Part shown: in pieces, positions 15,986 through 21,797 of the stretch
How positions within the stretch are numbered: position 1 is the stretch's first letter
Layout of the letters: the number at the start of each line of letters is the position of its first letter
From: Lysobacteraceae bacterium
Lineage (GTDB): Bacteria > Pseudomonadota > Gammaproteobacteria > Xanthomonadales > Wenzhouxiangellaceae
Length of the DNA stretch: 21,797 bases
NCBI GenBank assembly: GCA_020201235.1
Contig: JAIVHD010000315.1
Location: forward strand, 1 to 21,797
Direction: 5' to 3'
Position numbers and translations under genes: made by a program
Notes under the pieces: model-generated
What the model saw: only the letters and a program-made list of their open reading frames with translations
Databases searched by the model: none
Told to the model about the DNA's origin: nothing

Positions 15986-16567
15986 ATGGATCTTGAAAAC
16001 GTTCGCATCGGGCTGGTTTCGGTCAGCGATCGCGCTTCGAAAGGCATCTACGAAGATCAGGGCATCCCGGCACTGGAAGAATGGATCGGACGCGCGTTGC
16101 GCAACCCGGTGGACTGGGAACGGCGACTCATTCCGGATGAGTCCGAACAGATTTCCGAGGCTCTGATCGAGCTGGTCGACGAAGTGCAATGCGACCTGGT
16201 GTTGACCACCGGCGGCACCGGCCCGGCCGTGCGCGACGTGACGCCGGATGCGACGCTGGCCGTGGCCGACCGCGAGATGCCCGGGTTCGGAGAACAGATG
16301 CGCCAGATCAGCCTGCGCTTCGTGCCCACCGCCATCCTGTCGCGCCAGGTCGCGGTGATCCGCAAGCGCGCGCTGATCGTCAACCTGCCCGGACAGCCCA
16401 AGGCAATCGCCGAAACGCTGGGCGGCCTGCCGGATCTCGATCCACCGGCGCACGGCATCTTTGCCGCGATTCCGTATTGCATACAGTTGCTGGAAGGCCC
16501 GTACCTGGAAACCGATCCCGAGGTGTGCAAGGCGTTCCGACCGAAGTCGGCGCGGCGCGCTTTGTAA
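15986..16567 (+). CDS. mogA: Molybdopterin adenylyltransferase MogA
   Basis: A 193-residue cytosolic enzyme that adenylylates molybdopterin before molybdenum insertion by MoeA. Similarity to E. coli MogA runs end to end: VRIGLVSVSDRASKGIYEDQ, LTTGGTGPAVRDVTPDAT (the pterin/ATP-binding loop), MPGFGEQMRQISLRFVPTAI, LIVNLPGQPKAI, FAAIPYCIQLLEGPY and AFRPKSARR at the C-terminus. ATG 15986 is chosen because it aligns with the E. coli start; upstream in-frame codons lie in the gap. It is intact and appears to be transcribed alone or with moaB, which lies 270 nt downstream beyond a repeat cluster. Confidence 0.95.
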   Translation: MDLENVRIGLVSVSDRASKGIYEDQGIPALEEWIGRALRNPVDWERRLIPDESEQISEALIELVDEVQCDLVLTTGGTGPAVRDVTPDATLAVADREMPGFGEQMRQISLRFVPTAILSRQVAVIRKRALIVNLPGQPKAIAETLGGLPDLDPPAHGIFAAIPYCIQLLEGPYLETDPEVCKAFRPKSARRAL

Positions 16568-16593
16568 CAGGTCGCGAAAGAAGCGAAAAAACT

Positions 16594-16676
16594 GGAACCG
16601 CAGATTACGCAGATGGACGCAGATTGCTGACGTGGAAGTTCAATAATCTGCGTGTATCTGCGTAATCTGCGGTCCC
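16594..16676. repeat. Inverted repeat of the CCGCAGATTACGCAGAT family
   Basis: Arms 16594-16629 and 16641-16676 are reverse complements at 31 of 36 positions, each starting from GGAACCGCAGATTACGCAGA or its near copy. Related sequence recurs at 16718-16812, 21088-21184 and 21316-21370. The following segment (TTTTTTCCGGTCTTGGCGTG) has a counterpart after the copy at 21316. Confidence 0.75.
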
Positions 16677-16717
16677 GTGGTTTTTTCCGGTCTTGGCGTG
16701 GCTGAGTCAATCACGTA

Positions 16718-16812
16718 CCTGATTATTTACGTTACTCAGCCATCGCGGAAAAACGCTCCACAGATTTACACAGATTTACACAGATTATTTTGAATTGTTT
16801 TTTTGGCAGCAA
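16718..16812. repeat. Second copy of the CCTGATTA...CAGATTA...TTTGGCA repeat
   Basis: Beginning CCTGATTATTTACGTTACTC, through CAGCCAT, ACAGATTTACACAGATT and GATTATTTTGAAT to TTTTTTTGGCA, this aligns step by step with 21088-21184. A 9-bp inverted repeat (TGGCTGAGT ... ACTCAGCCA, 16699-16742) lies at its left. It fills most of the gap before moaB; the moaB ribosome site AGGGG (16823-16827) is just beyond it. Confidence 0.6.
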
Positions 16813-16837
16813 TCTTCAGATCAGGGGTAGCCGAACA

Positions 16838-17368
16838 ATGTCTCCCAAAATATCCGCAAATGCCGAATTCCAGCCGTTGAATATCGCCCAGCTCACGGTG
16901 TCTTCTTCGCGCGGCCCGGATGAGGATACGTCCGGCGATTATCTGTGCGAACGGCTGCAAGGCACCGGCCATCGTCTGGCCGAGCGCCGGATCGTGGCCG
17001 AGAATCTGTATCGGTTGCGGGCCGTCGTGGCGCAGTGGATCGCCGACGATGAAGTCCAGTGCGTGTTGATTTCCGGCGGCACCGGGGTGACCGATCATGA
17101 TTGCGGGCCCGAAGCGATCGGGCCCTTGCTGGACCGCGAGATCCCCGGCTTCGGCGAGCTGTTTCGGCATTTCTCGCTGGCTGAAATCGGTTCGTCGACC
17201 GTGCAGTCGCGCGCGTTCGCCGGCGTCGCCAACCGCACGCTGGTGTTCGCCCTGCCTGGCTCCACCGGTGCCTGCAAGACCGCATGGGAAAAGATCCTTG
17301 AACCGCAGCTCGACCGGCGCACCCGGCCGTGCAACTTCGTTTCGCTGGTGTCAAGAACGGATGTCTGA
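16838..17368 (+). CDS. moaB: Molybdenum cofactor biosynthesis protein MoaB
   Basis: A 176-residue MoaB/Mog-family protein. It has LTVSSSRGPDEDTSGDYL at the start of the fold, VLISGGTGVTDHD (the conserved loop), IPGFGELFRHFSLAEIGSS and FALPGSTGACKTAWEKIL. MoaB is a hexameric relative of MogA that binds molybdopterin; in some organisms it performs the adenylylation itself. ATG 16838 follows AGGGG with 10-nt spacing. The 3' end overlaps the TPR gene by 8 nt. It is intact. Having both MoaB and MogA is usual in enterobacteria. Confidence 0.92.
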   Translation: MSPKISANAEFQPLNIAQLTVSSSRGPDEDTSGDYLCERLQGTGHRLAERRIVAENLYRLRAVVAQWIADDEVQCVLISGGTGVTDHDCGPEAIGPLLDREIPGFGELFRHFSLAEIGSSTVQSRAFAGVANRTLVFALPGSTGACKTAWEKILEPQLDRRTRPCNFVSLVSRTDV

Positions 17369-17906
17369 CAACGACGATAAAAAGAACCCACCACAGGTCG
17401 ATACGAAGCGGCGTTTATCGCGCCGCAATCTGCTGCGCCGGCTCGGTGGCCAGCACGAGGATCGTCCCGGTAAGGCGGCCATGGGTATCGACAATCTAGG
17501 GCGCGAAGCGGACAGCATGATCCGCGAACAGCAATATGAAAAGGCCTTGGCTGTCTATGAACGCATGACCGAGCGCGATCCCCGGCACCGCGAGGCATGG
17601 CGCTACAGGGGCTGGTGTCTGATCAAACTGAACCGGCCGGCCGAGGCGCGAGACGCCTTGCAGACACTGCTGAAGTCTCATCCCGACGACGGACACGCGC
17701 TGCTCTACACCGGGATGACGCACGCGATGCAAGACGACGTCGAGCTTGCGCTGGACGTCTGGCGCCGGTATCGCGATTACACAAAGGTACTGATCATGCG
17801 CGAGATCAACCTGATGCTCTACGAGGCCGACCAGGACGAGTCGCTGCAAGGCAAAGATCTGATACGCTGGATCGAAGACGCGATCCGGCGGCAAGAGCAG
17901 GGCTGA
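17361..17906 (+). CDS. Small TPR-repeat protein coupled to moaB
   Basis: A 181-residue soluble protein I do not recognise by name. The first 40 residues are polar and basic, with a twin-arginine-like run RRLSRRNLLRRLGG (17-30) but no hydrophobic stretch after it, so it is not an ordinary Tat signal. From about 43 to 144 there are three TPR-like helical hairpins (EQQYEKALAVYERMTERDPR; NRPAEARDALQTLLKSHPDD; DDVELALDVWRRYRDY). It overlaps moaB by 8 nt, implying translational coupling. TPR proteins usually hold partner proteins; a role in molybdoenzyme handling is only suggested by position. Confidence 0.8.
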   Translation: MSDNDDKKNPPQVDTKRRLSRRNLLRRLGGQHEDRPGKAAMGIDNLGREADSMIREQQYEKALAVYERMTERDPRHREAWRYRGWCLIKLNRPAEARDALQTLLKSHPDDGHALLYTGMTHAMQDDVELALDVWRRYRDYTKVLIMREINLMLYEADQDESLQGKDLIRWIEDAIRRQEQG

Positions 17907-17934
17907 ATCGACTGGCGTGCTCGTCGCGCGCTCT

Positions 17935-18144
17935 CTATTCGAAATCCTTCAGCACCTGACGGCCCCATTGCCAGGCGGCGACACTGGACGGAAAGCCGAT
18001 CGAGTTGACGCCGAGGATGAGTACATGCTCGATCTCCTCGGCGCTGACACCCGATTCCACCGCTCGGCGAACGTGCGAGCGCACGGCCGATGCCGGGTTA
18101 ATGGCTCGAATCCTTGCGACCCGCCGTGGCGCGCAGGCGCGCAA
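17935..18144 (-). pseudogene. C-terminal fragment of a carboxymuconolactone decarboxylase/AhpD-like protein
   Basis: The open frame is 69 residues, of which about 50 (VRSHVRRAVESGVSAEEIEH and VLILGVNSIGFPSSVAAWQW) resemble the second half of a CMD-family fold. The first 18 or so residues come from the overlapping mobA 3' end read in another frame and are not CMD-like. The CxxC found in AhpD-type members is absent; PcaC-type members lack it naturally. CMD proteins are normally at least 100 residues, so the 5' half and its start are missing. It may have been the last gene of the moaA-mobA operon before a deletion joined it to mobA. Confidence 0.45.
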
Positions 18145-18697
18145 GTTCTTCGCTTCGATTGATGTTATCCATTTGCGCCCCCTGCACCGCGTCCAGCACG
18201 TTCAGCTCAAGCGCTTGCACCAGTTCACCCAGCGAGCGCTTGCCTTCTCCGGCAAGCACGGCGCCCACCGTGTCCGGTACGCCGGCCTTGACGCGCAAAG
18301 CCATGGGCAACGGTCCGTTGGCGAAAACCGCGCCACTTTCCGACCCATCTGCGGCATTCAGCAGCGCTTTCAGAGTGCCGGTTACCAGCAATGGCATGTC
18401 CAGCGGCAGGACCAGCAGCAGCTTGCCTTCTAGCTCGACCGAGCGCTCTTGCAGCACCGAATCCAGCCCGCCCAGCGGGCCCATCGCCGGGCGCCGGTCG
18501 GCGACGAAATCATGTCCGGGGCGATGGCCGGAAACGATGACGTTACGACAGCCCGCAGCTTTGGCCAGCTCGATCGCGCGGGCCAGCAGCGTCTGCCCGG
18601 GGCGCCATTCGATCCCGGCCTTGTCGCGCCCCATCCGGCGGGAGCGCCCGCCGGCCAGAACGATTCCGACCGATTCAGGCGGGTTGATGCAAGGCAT
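18098..18697 (-). CDS. mobA: Molybdenum cofactor guanylyltransferase
   Basis: A 199-residue nucleotidyltransferase that attaches GMP from GTP to Mo-molybdopterin, making the guanine dinucleotide form used by DMSO reductase-family enzymes such as the ArrA-like protein here. It has the GTP loop GIVLAGGRSRRMGRDKAG (11-28), PLGGLDSVL and the metal-site block VLPLDMPLLV. The C-terminus INRSEELARLRA is the usual MobA end; the last 9 residues (TAGRKDSSH) run into the CMD fragment region and may not be original. It overlaps moaE by 23 nt. It is otherwise intact. Confidence 0.92.
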   Translation of the reverse strand: MPCINPPESVGIVLAGGRSRRMGRDKAGIEWRPGQTLLARAIELAKAAGCRNVIVSGHRPGHDFVADRRPAMGPLGGLDSVLQERSVELEGKLLLVLPLDMPLLVTGTLKALLNAADGSESGAVFANGPLPMALRVKAGVPDTVGAVLAGEGKRSLGELVQALELNVLDAVQGAQMDNINRSEELARLRATAGRKDSSH

Positions 18698-19112
18698 TGC
18701 CCGGCAACCATGCGCTGTCGCCGTCGACGTAGTGCTCCTGCTTCCAGATCGGTGCGCGGCGCTTCATTTGCTCGATCAGGAAACGACACCCCTGAAACGC
18801 CTCGTCGCGGTGCGGCGCACCGACTGCGGCGATCACGCTGGCCTCGCCGATTTCCAGCCTGCCGTGGCGATGGGCCAGGTAGTAGTCCAAATGTTGGCCA
18901 AATTTTTCGGCCGCCTCAGTACAGATCTGCCGGAAGGTCTGCTCGCACAATGCGCGATGCAGGTCGTAGCTGACCGCATGGACTTCGCGGCCTTCATTGA
19001 CGTTGCGCACCTGACCGACGAACAGGTCGATCGCGCCGTTGGCACCCTGGCCACAGGTTTCCAGCGCCCGCAACGGGTTGATCGACTGCTCGAGTATTTC
19101 GACGCGCAGCAT
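18675..19112 (-). CDS. moaE: Molybdopterin synthase catalytic subunit
   Basis: A 145-residue large subunit of molybdopterin synthase, which with thiocarboxylated MoaD inserts two sulfurs into precursor Z (cPMP). Family blocks are GAIDLFVGQVRNVNEG, YDLHRALCEQTF, HRHGRLEIGEASV, APHRDEAFQGCRFLIEQMKR and RRAPIWKQEHY; the last two carry the conserved active-site lysines. It starts 3 nt after the moaD stop and overlaps mobA. It is intact. Confidence 0.94.
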   Translation of the reverse strand: MLRVEILEQSINPLRALETCGQGANGAIDLFVGQVRNVNEGREVHAVSYDLHRALCEQTFRQICTEAAEKFGQHLDYYLAHRHGRLEIGEASVIAAVGAPHRDEAFQGCRFLIEQMKRRAPIWKQEHYVDGDSAWLPGNALHQPA

Positions 19113-19115
19113 GCC

Positions 19116-19388
19116 TTAGCCTCCGCAAACCGGCGGCAGGATCGACATTTCGCTGTCCGGTACTGCATCGTGGTCGAACAGTACGGCGGTATCGGTTGCA
19201 AACGCCGAGGATGCGAGCAACGCCTGGGTTTTAGGCCATGGGCCAAGATGCTCGCCCGTAGCCCGGCGCAACTCGGCGATATCGGCATTGACCGGAATGG
19301 CGACTTCCAGCCGATCACCCAGACCGGGTTGCCGAAATGCGCCGAACAAGTGGATGGTGACCTCACGTGTCACAACTTCACGTTCCAT
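19116..19388 (-). CDS. moaD: Molybdopterin synthase sulfur carrier subunit
   Basis: A 90-residue ubiquitin-like protein ending in CGG; the terminal Gly-Gly is adenylylated and thiocarboxylated to donate sulfur to MoaE. VTIHLFGAFRQ opens the beta-grasp fold and LPPVCGG closes it. ATG 19388 is chosen because it starts the fold. As the sequence stands, the moaC frame reads through without a stop into moaD, giving a 247-codon apparent fusion. I think this results from damage in moaC rather than a real fusion protein: an alternative moaC frame ends at 19378 with an 11-nt overlap, a normal coupling arrangement. Confidence 0.9.
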   Translation of the reverse strand: MEREVVTREVTIHLFGAFRQPGLGDRLEVAIPVNADIAELRRATGEHLGPWPKTQALLASSAFATDTAVLFDHDAVPDSEMSILPPVCGG

Positions 19389-19859
19389 GGTGACCTTCCT
19401 CCATCGTTTCCTGGATTGCCGGATCGAATCCATCGGGCAATTCGGGCAAGCCTTCGGGATGCACGAAGCGTCGGCCTGAACCTGCTTGGCCAGATCCCAG
19501 ATGGTCAGCAATGCGGTCGTGACCGCGTGCAGCGCCTCCATCTCCACGCCGGTGCGCGCGGCGGTCGAAGTTTTGGCAAACACCTCAATCCCCGGTAAAT
19601 CCGGATTGGGGCGAAATGCCAGCGCGACATGATCCAGGCCCAGCGGATGACACAGCGGAATCAGCTCGGCGGTTTTCTTCGCCGCCAACACCCCGGCGAC
19701 TTCGGCCAAGCGCAATGGGTCGCCCTTGGGCAGCGTGCCGTCGCGCACCCGCTCGAACGTTTCCAGACTCATCCGGATGTGTCCGGTGGCAATGGCGGTG
19801 CGCTCGCTGGTTGCCTTGCGGCCGACGTCGATCATACGGTAATGGATGCGTTCTTTCAT
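19378..19859 (-). CDS. moaC: Cyclic pyranopterin monophosphate synthase, C-terminus disrupted
   Basis: MoaC works with MoaA to make cPMP from GTP. The first 125 or so residues are canonical: MIDVGRKATSERTAIATG, AAKKTAELIPLCHPLGLDHV and ARTGVEMEALHAVTTALLTI. After WDLAKQ the expected block ending in the GGKSG motif is absent, and the open frame continues with CIPKACPNCPMDSIRQ into moaD. In another frame the sequence reads GSGRRFVHPEGLPELPDGF and ends with TGA at 19378 overlapping moaD, which looks like the genuine tail. A deletion of about 15-20 codons with a frame change near 19480-19490 explains both. The gene begins 3 nt after the moaA stop. Confidence 0.85.
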
Positions 19860-19862
19860 CGA

Positions 19863-20852
19863 TCAGCCCCCGGTCATGGCCAGATGCGGCGTATGGCCGA
19901 AATCGCCTTCGTGCAGGCGATGGCCAGGCGTCTTGGCGAACAGGGAATCGACGATGCAGGCCTTGAGTTCCTCGCGCTGGTGGTCGTGTTGGAGCAGTGG
20001 CCGCAAGTCCGCCGCGCCGTGCCCGAACAGACACAGGCGCAGCCCGCCGCGCGCGGTTACGCGAAGCCGGTTGCAACTGTCGCAGAATCCGGGCGCGTAG
20101 GGTGCAATCAGTCCGATGGTGCCGCGATAATCCGGATGAAGATACTCCACCGCCGGCCCGTCGCCCGGGCCACGCTCGCGTGCGGTCCAGCCGTTTTCGT
20201 CCAGCATTTCGCGCACCATCGCGCCGCCGACATGGCGCTGTGCGAAATAATCGGCATTGGTGCCGGTTCGCATCAGCTCGATAAAGCGCACGCTGACCGG
20301 ATGGTCGCGAACGAATTCCATGAATACCGGCAGCTGATCGTCGTTGAGCCCGCGCAGCAGCACGGCATTGATCTTGACCGAGGAAAAGCCCGCCGACAGC
20401 GCCGCTTCGATGCCTTGCATGACGTTGTCGAATCGACGATCACCGGTAATGCGCTCGAAGCGCTCGGCGTCCAGCGCATCCAGGCTGATGTTGATCGCGT
20501 CTATGCCGGCCTCGCGCAGCGTCCCGGCATCGCGCGCCAGGCGATAGGCGTTGGTCGTCATCGCCAGGCGCTGAACGCCCGGGATGGCGTTGAGCGTTCG
20601 CACGATCTCGGGGAAGTCCTTGCGCACGCTCGGCTCACCACCGGTCAAGCGCACCTTCCAGGTGCCGAGTTCGGTGAATGCAATCACCAGACGGCGGATT
20701 TCATCCAGCGCCAGGAACCCATAACGATTGTCATTACCACCGCCCTGGTAACCATTGGGCAGGCAGTATTCGCAGCGAAAGTTGCAGACGTCGGTGACCG
20801 ACAACCGCAAATAGGAAAACCGTCGACCAAAGCGGTCTTGAAGTGTACTCAT
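19863..20852 (-). CDS. moaA: GTP 3',8-cyclase (radical SAM)
   Basis: A 329-residue radical-SAM enzyme that starts Moco synthesis by cyclising GTP. The N-terminal cluster is C23, C27 and C30 (DVCNFRCEYC); the C-terminal cluster is C257, C260 and C274 (CDSCNRLRVTARGGLRLC), at the positions I recall for E. coli MoaA. LTGGEPSVRKDF binds SAM, and the C-terminal GG, needed for activity, is present (LAMTGG). AGGAG lies 6 nt upstream of the ATG (20859-20863). It is the first gene of a minus-strand operon moaA-moaC-moaD-moaE-mobA. It is intact. Confidence 0.95.
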   Translation of the reverse strand: MSTLQDRFGRRFSYLRLSVTDVCNFRCEYCLPNGYQGGGNDNRYGFLALDEIRRLVIAFTELGTWKVRLTGGEPSVRKDFPEIVRTLNAIPGVQRLAMTTNAYRLARDAGTLREAGIDAINISLDALDAERFERITGDRRFDNVMQGIEAALSAGFSSVKINAVLLRGLNDDQLPVFMEFVRDHPVSVRFIELMRTGTNADYFAQRHVGGAMVREMLDENGWTARERGPGDGPAVEYLHPDYRGTIGLIAPYAPGFCDSCNRLRVTARGGLRLCLFGHGAADLRPLLQHDHQREELKACIVDSLFAKTPGHRLHEGDFGHTPHLAMTGG

Positions 20853-21006
20853 TGCAGGCTCCTTTTCAAATCACACGGAAGGCAAGCGCGTTTCCGCAAC
20901 TTGCCCCGGCCGGCCCGCGAGATACACTGCGGGGCCGGCGGCGCAGCGTCCATACCCGTTCTCGCGGGCTTAGGACAAAGCGCTCGGATGCCGTTTTCGA
21001 ACTTGT
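20853..21006 (-). promoter_or_regulatory. Long structured leader of the moaA operon
   Basis: If transcription starts near 20999 as the promoter predicts, the leader is about 147 nt. It contains a GC-rich imperfect hairpin formed by 20929-20941 (GCCGGCCCCGC on the minus strand) and 20904-20918 (GCGGGCCGGCCGGGG). E. coli moaA has a leader of comparable length that contains the Moco RNA motif. I cannot confirm that motif here by eye, so riboswitch status is only a possibility. Confidence 0.35.
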
Positions 21007-21047
21007 ATCATACGTGAGGGCAGATACGCCGGATTGATCTGGCTCAA
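21007..21047 (-). promoter_or_regulatory. FNR-like class II promoter of the moaA operon
   Basis: On the minus strand TTGAGCCAGATCAA (21047-21034) matches the FNR consensus at all but one symmetric position. TATGAT (5 of 6 to TATAAT) at 21012-21007 follows after 21 bp, one less than at the other three promoters. The predicted start is near 20999. E. coli moaA is also anaerobically controlled through FNR. The remaining upstream sequence to about 21087 shows nothing else. Confidence 0.6.
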
Positions 21048-21087
21048 TTCGAATCCGTAACCTCTCGAGATCAATATTCGCGCATTC

Positions 21088-21184
21088 CTGATTACGTATG
21101 TCAGCCATTTAGAAAAGCGAACCGCAGATTACGCAGATTCACGCAGATTATTGAATATGAATGTTTTCTTTGGCACGGCCAGGG
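21088..21184. repeat. Copy of the CCTGATTA...CCGCAGATTACGCAGAT repeat
   Basis: It runs from CCTGATTACGTATGTCAGCC through GAACCGCAGATTACGCAG (21119-21136) and GATTATTGAAT to CTTTGGCACGG, aligning in order with 16718-16812. The segment 21119-21153 is the inverted partner of 21316-21338. Between them (about 21185-21315) is AT-richer sequence with no convincing gene. Confidence 0.65.
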
Positions 21185-21315
21185 CGATACTGGTTACTGG
21201 TTCGATCAGTCTTTAACTTTCGACTCGGGCCTTTCGACCTACTAACAGCGGTTGAACCGTTGCCTGTTGTCAACGTCGCGGATCGCTTTGAAGAAAATCA
21301 TTTCAGGTATAGCAA

Positions 21316-21370
21316 CAATCTGCGTAATCTGCGGTTCCCGGGTTTTTCCTGTCTCGGCGTGGTCGAATCA
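21316..21370. repeat. Inverted arm and tail of the same repeat family
   Basis: CAATCTGCGTAATCTGCGG (21316-21334) is the reverse complement of the core at 21119-21153, and the tail GTTTTTCCTGTCTCGGCGTG matches the tail after 16676. Together with 21088-21184 it brackets a 130-bp unexplained insert. The MITE at 21372 begins immediately after it. Confidence 0.6.
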
Positions 21371-21371
21371 T

Positions 21372-21540
21372 CTAGCAGCCTGTCGGACTTGACCGATCGT
21401 TGCGAGGGAAAGACCGGTTGGAGTCAGATTTTTCGATCTTTTGAGGCCAATTGTGGGCCTATTTAACGAAAAAGAGCGGGAAATCTGGCCCAATCCGGCT
21501 TTTCCGCAGTAGATCAGCGTTAAGTCCGACAGGCTGCTAG
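21372..21540. mobile_element. 169-bp MITE with perfect 19-bp terminal inverted repeats
   Basis: CTAGCAGCCTGTCGGACTT (21372-21390) and its exact reverse complement (21522-21540) bound a 169-bp unit without a transposase. The outer CTAG could be a 4-bp target duplication or part of the ends. The terminal sequence is of a type I associate with IS1182-like elements, so it is probably a non-autonomous derivative mobilised in trans. It ends 61 bp before the moeA start. A short plus-strand ORF across it is not believed. Confidence 0.8.
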
Positions 21541-21601
21541 GTAATTAGCTGCGCACTGGCGCGACCGTGCAATTGCACCATAACCAGGAGCTACGACCAC
21601 G

Positions 21602-21797
21602 ATGCAAGACAATCGACTGATGCAGGTCACCGAGGCGCGCGCCCGGCTGCTTGAAAGCCTGCCGACGATATCGGGCGAGGAACGGGTCGCCCTGACCGAA
21701 TCACCAGGGCGGGTGCTGGCGCGCCCGTCGCAAGCCGCCGCGCCGGTCCCGCCGTTCGACAACAGCGCGATGGACGGCTATGCCTGCAACAGCGGTG
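21602..21797 (+). CDS. moeA: Molybdopterin molybdenumtransferase MoeA, 5' part only
   Basis: The first 65 codons of MoeA, cut by the window end. MoeA inserts molybdate into adenylylated molybdopterin supplied by MogA. The conserved block PPFDNSAMDGYA (53-64) and the preceding alternation of the linker domain identify it. ATG 21602 follows AGGAG (21586-21590) at 11-nt spacing, and a 12-bp palindrome GTGCAATTGCAC lies at 21567-21578. It diverges from moaA, with about 750 nt of repeats between. Confidence 0.9.
   Translation, partial: MQDNRLMQVTEARARLLESLPTISGEERVALTESPGRVLARPSQAAAPVPPFDNSAMDGYACNSG

Noticed and set aside
19116..19859. A genuine MoaC-MoaD fusion enzyme
   Set aside because: The linker lacks the conserved MoaC C-terminal motif, and a better MoaC tail with a normal overlap to moaD exists in another frame.
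19629..21017. Long plus-strand open frame opposite moaA and moaC
   Set aside because: It is antisense to moaA with its two cysteine clusters and shows no motif of its own. The similar long frames at 12504-13466 and 18114-19598 are rejected for the same reason.
1..21797. CRISPR arrays, tRNA or rRNA genes
   Set aside because: No regularly spaced direct repeats, cloverleaf-like sequence or rRNA segment was seen. The repeats present are short inverted or dispersed elements.

Overview
The window looks like part of a gammaproteobacterial chromosome or metagenome contig. The GC content is high, MogA, MoaA and ModC closely resemble their enterobacterial and pseudomonad counterparts, and gammaproteobacterial-type REP/REPIN and MITE-like repeats fill the gaps. 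The theme is anaerobic respiration and the molybdenum cofactor (Moco) that supports it. The species cannot be named from sequence alone.

Layout, left to right. (1) 84-4461: an FNR/Anr-type promoter followed by rquA (rhodoquinone synthesis) and a Wolinella-type dihaem fumarate reductase, frdC-frdA-frdB; the first three genes overlap. (2) 4478-6815: modABC, an ABC molybdate importer, with modB damaged. (3) 6937-8019: a general porin. (4) 8237-12502: a second FNR-type promoter and a Tat-exported molybdopterin oxidoreductase of the arsenate reductase/arsenite oxidase (ArrA/ArxA) family, with its iron-sulfur subunit (ArrB-like) and an NrfD-like quinone-interacting membrane subunit. (5) 12567-14156, minus strand: a polyferredoxin. 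(6) 14311-15738: a third FNR-type promoter and an OprP/OprO-like anion porin, separated by a 184-bp MITE-like element. (7) 15986-21797: Moco genes. mogA, moaB and a TPR gene are on the plus strand; moaA-moaC-moaD-moaE-mobA plus a carboxymuconolactone-decarboxylase-like fragment are on the minus strand behind a fourth FNR-like promoter; moeA begins on the plus strand and runs off the window.

How it could work together (inference). ModABC imports molybdate, the Moa/Mog/Moe/Mob proteins build the cofactor, and the ArrAB(C)-like complex uses it in the periplasm to exchange electrons with the quinone pool. RquA makes rhodoquinone, a low-potential quinone suited to electron delivery to fumarate through FrdCAB. 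Four transcription units carry FNR-type boxes 21-22 bp upstream of a -10-like hexamer, so the set reads as an oxygen-responsive regulon.

The main caution is that several genes lack internal segments compared with their families. frdA lacks about 66 codons in frame; modB about 36 codons out of frame; arrA has a small frame-changing lesion and has lost most of its C-terminal domain; oprP lacks a C-terminal block in frame; moaC lacks its C-terminal motif and is read through into moaD; the CMD-like gene has lost its 5' end. This is either an assembly problem or decay of the whole system, and it must be settled before any functional claim.
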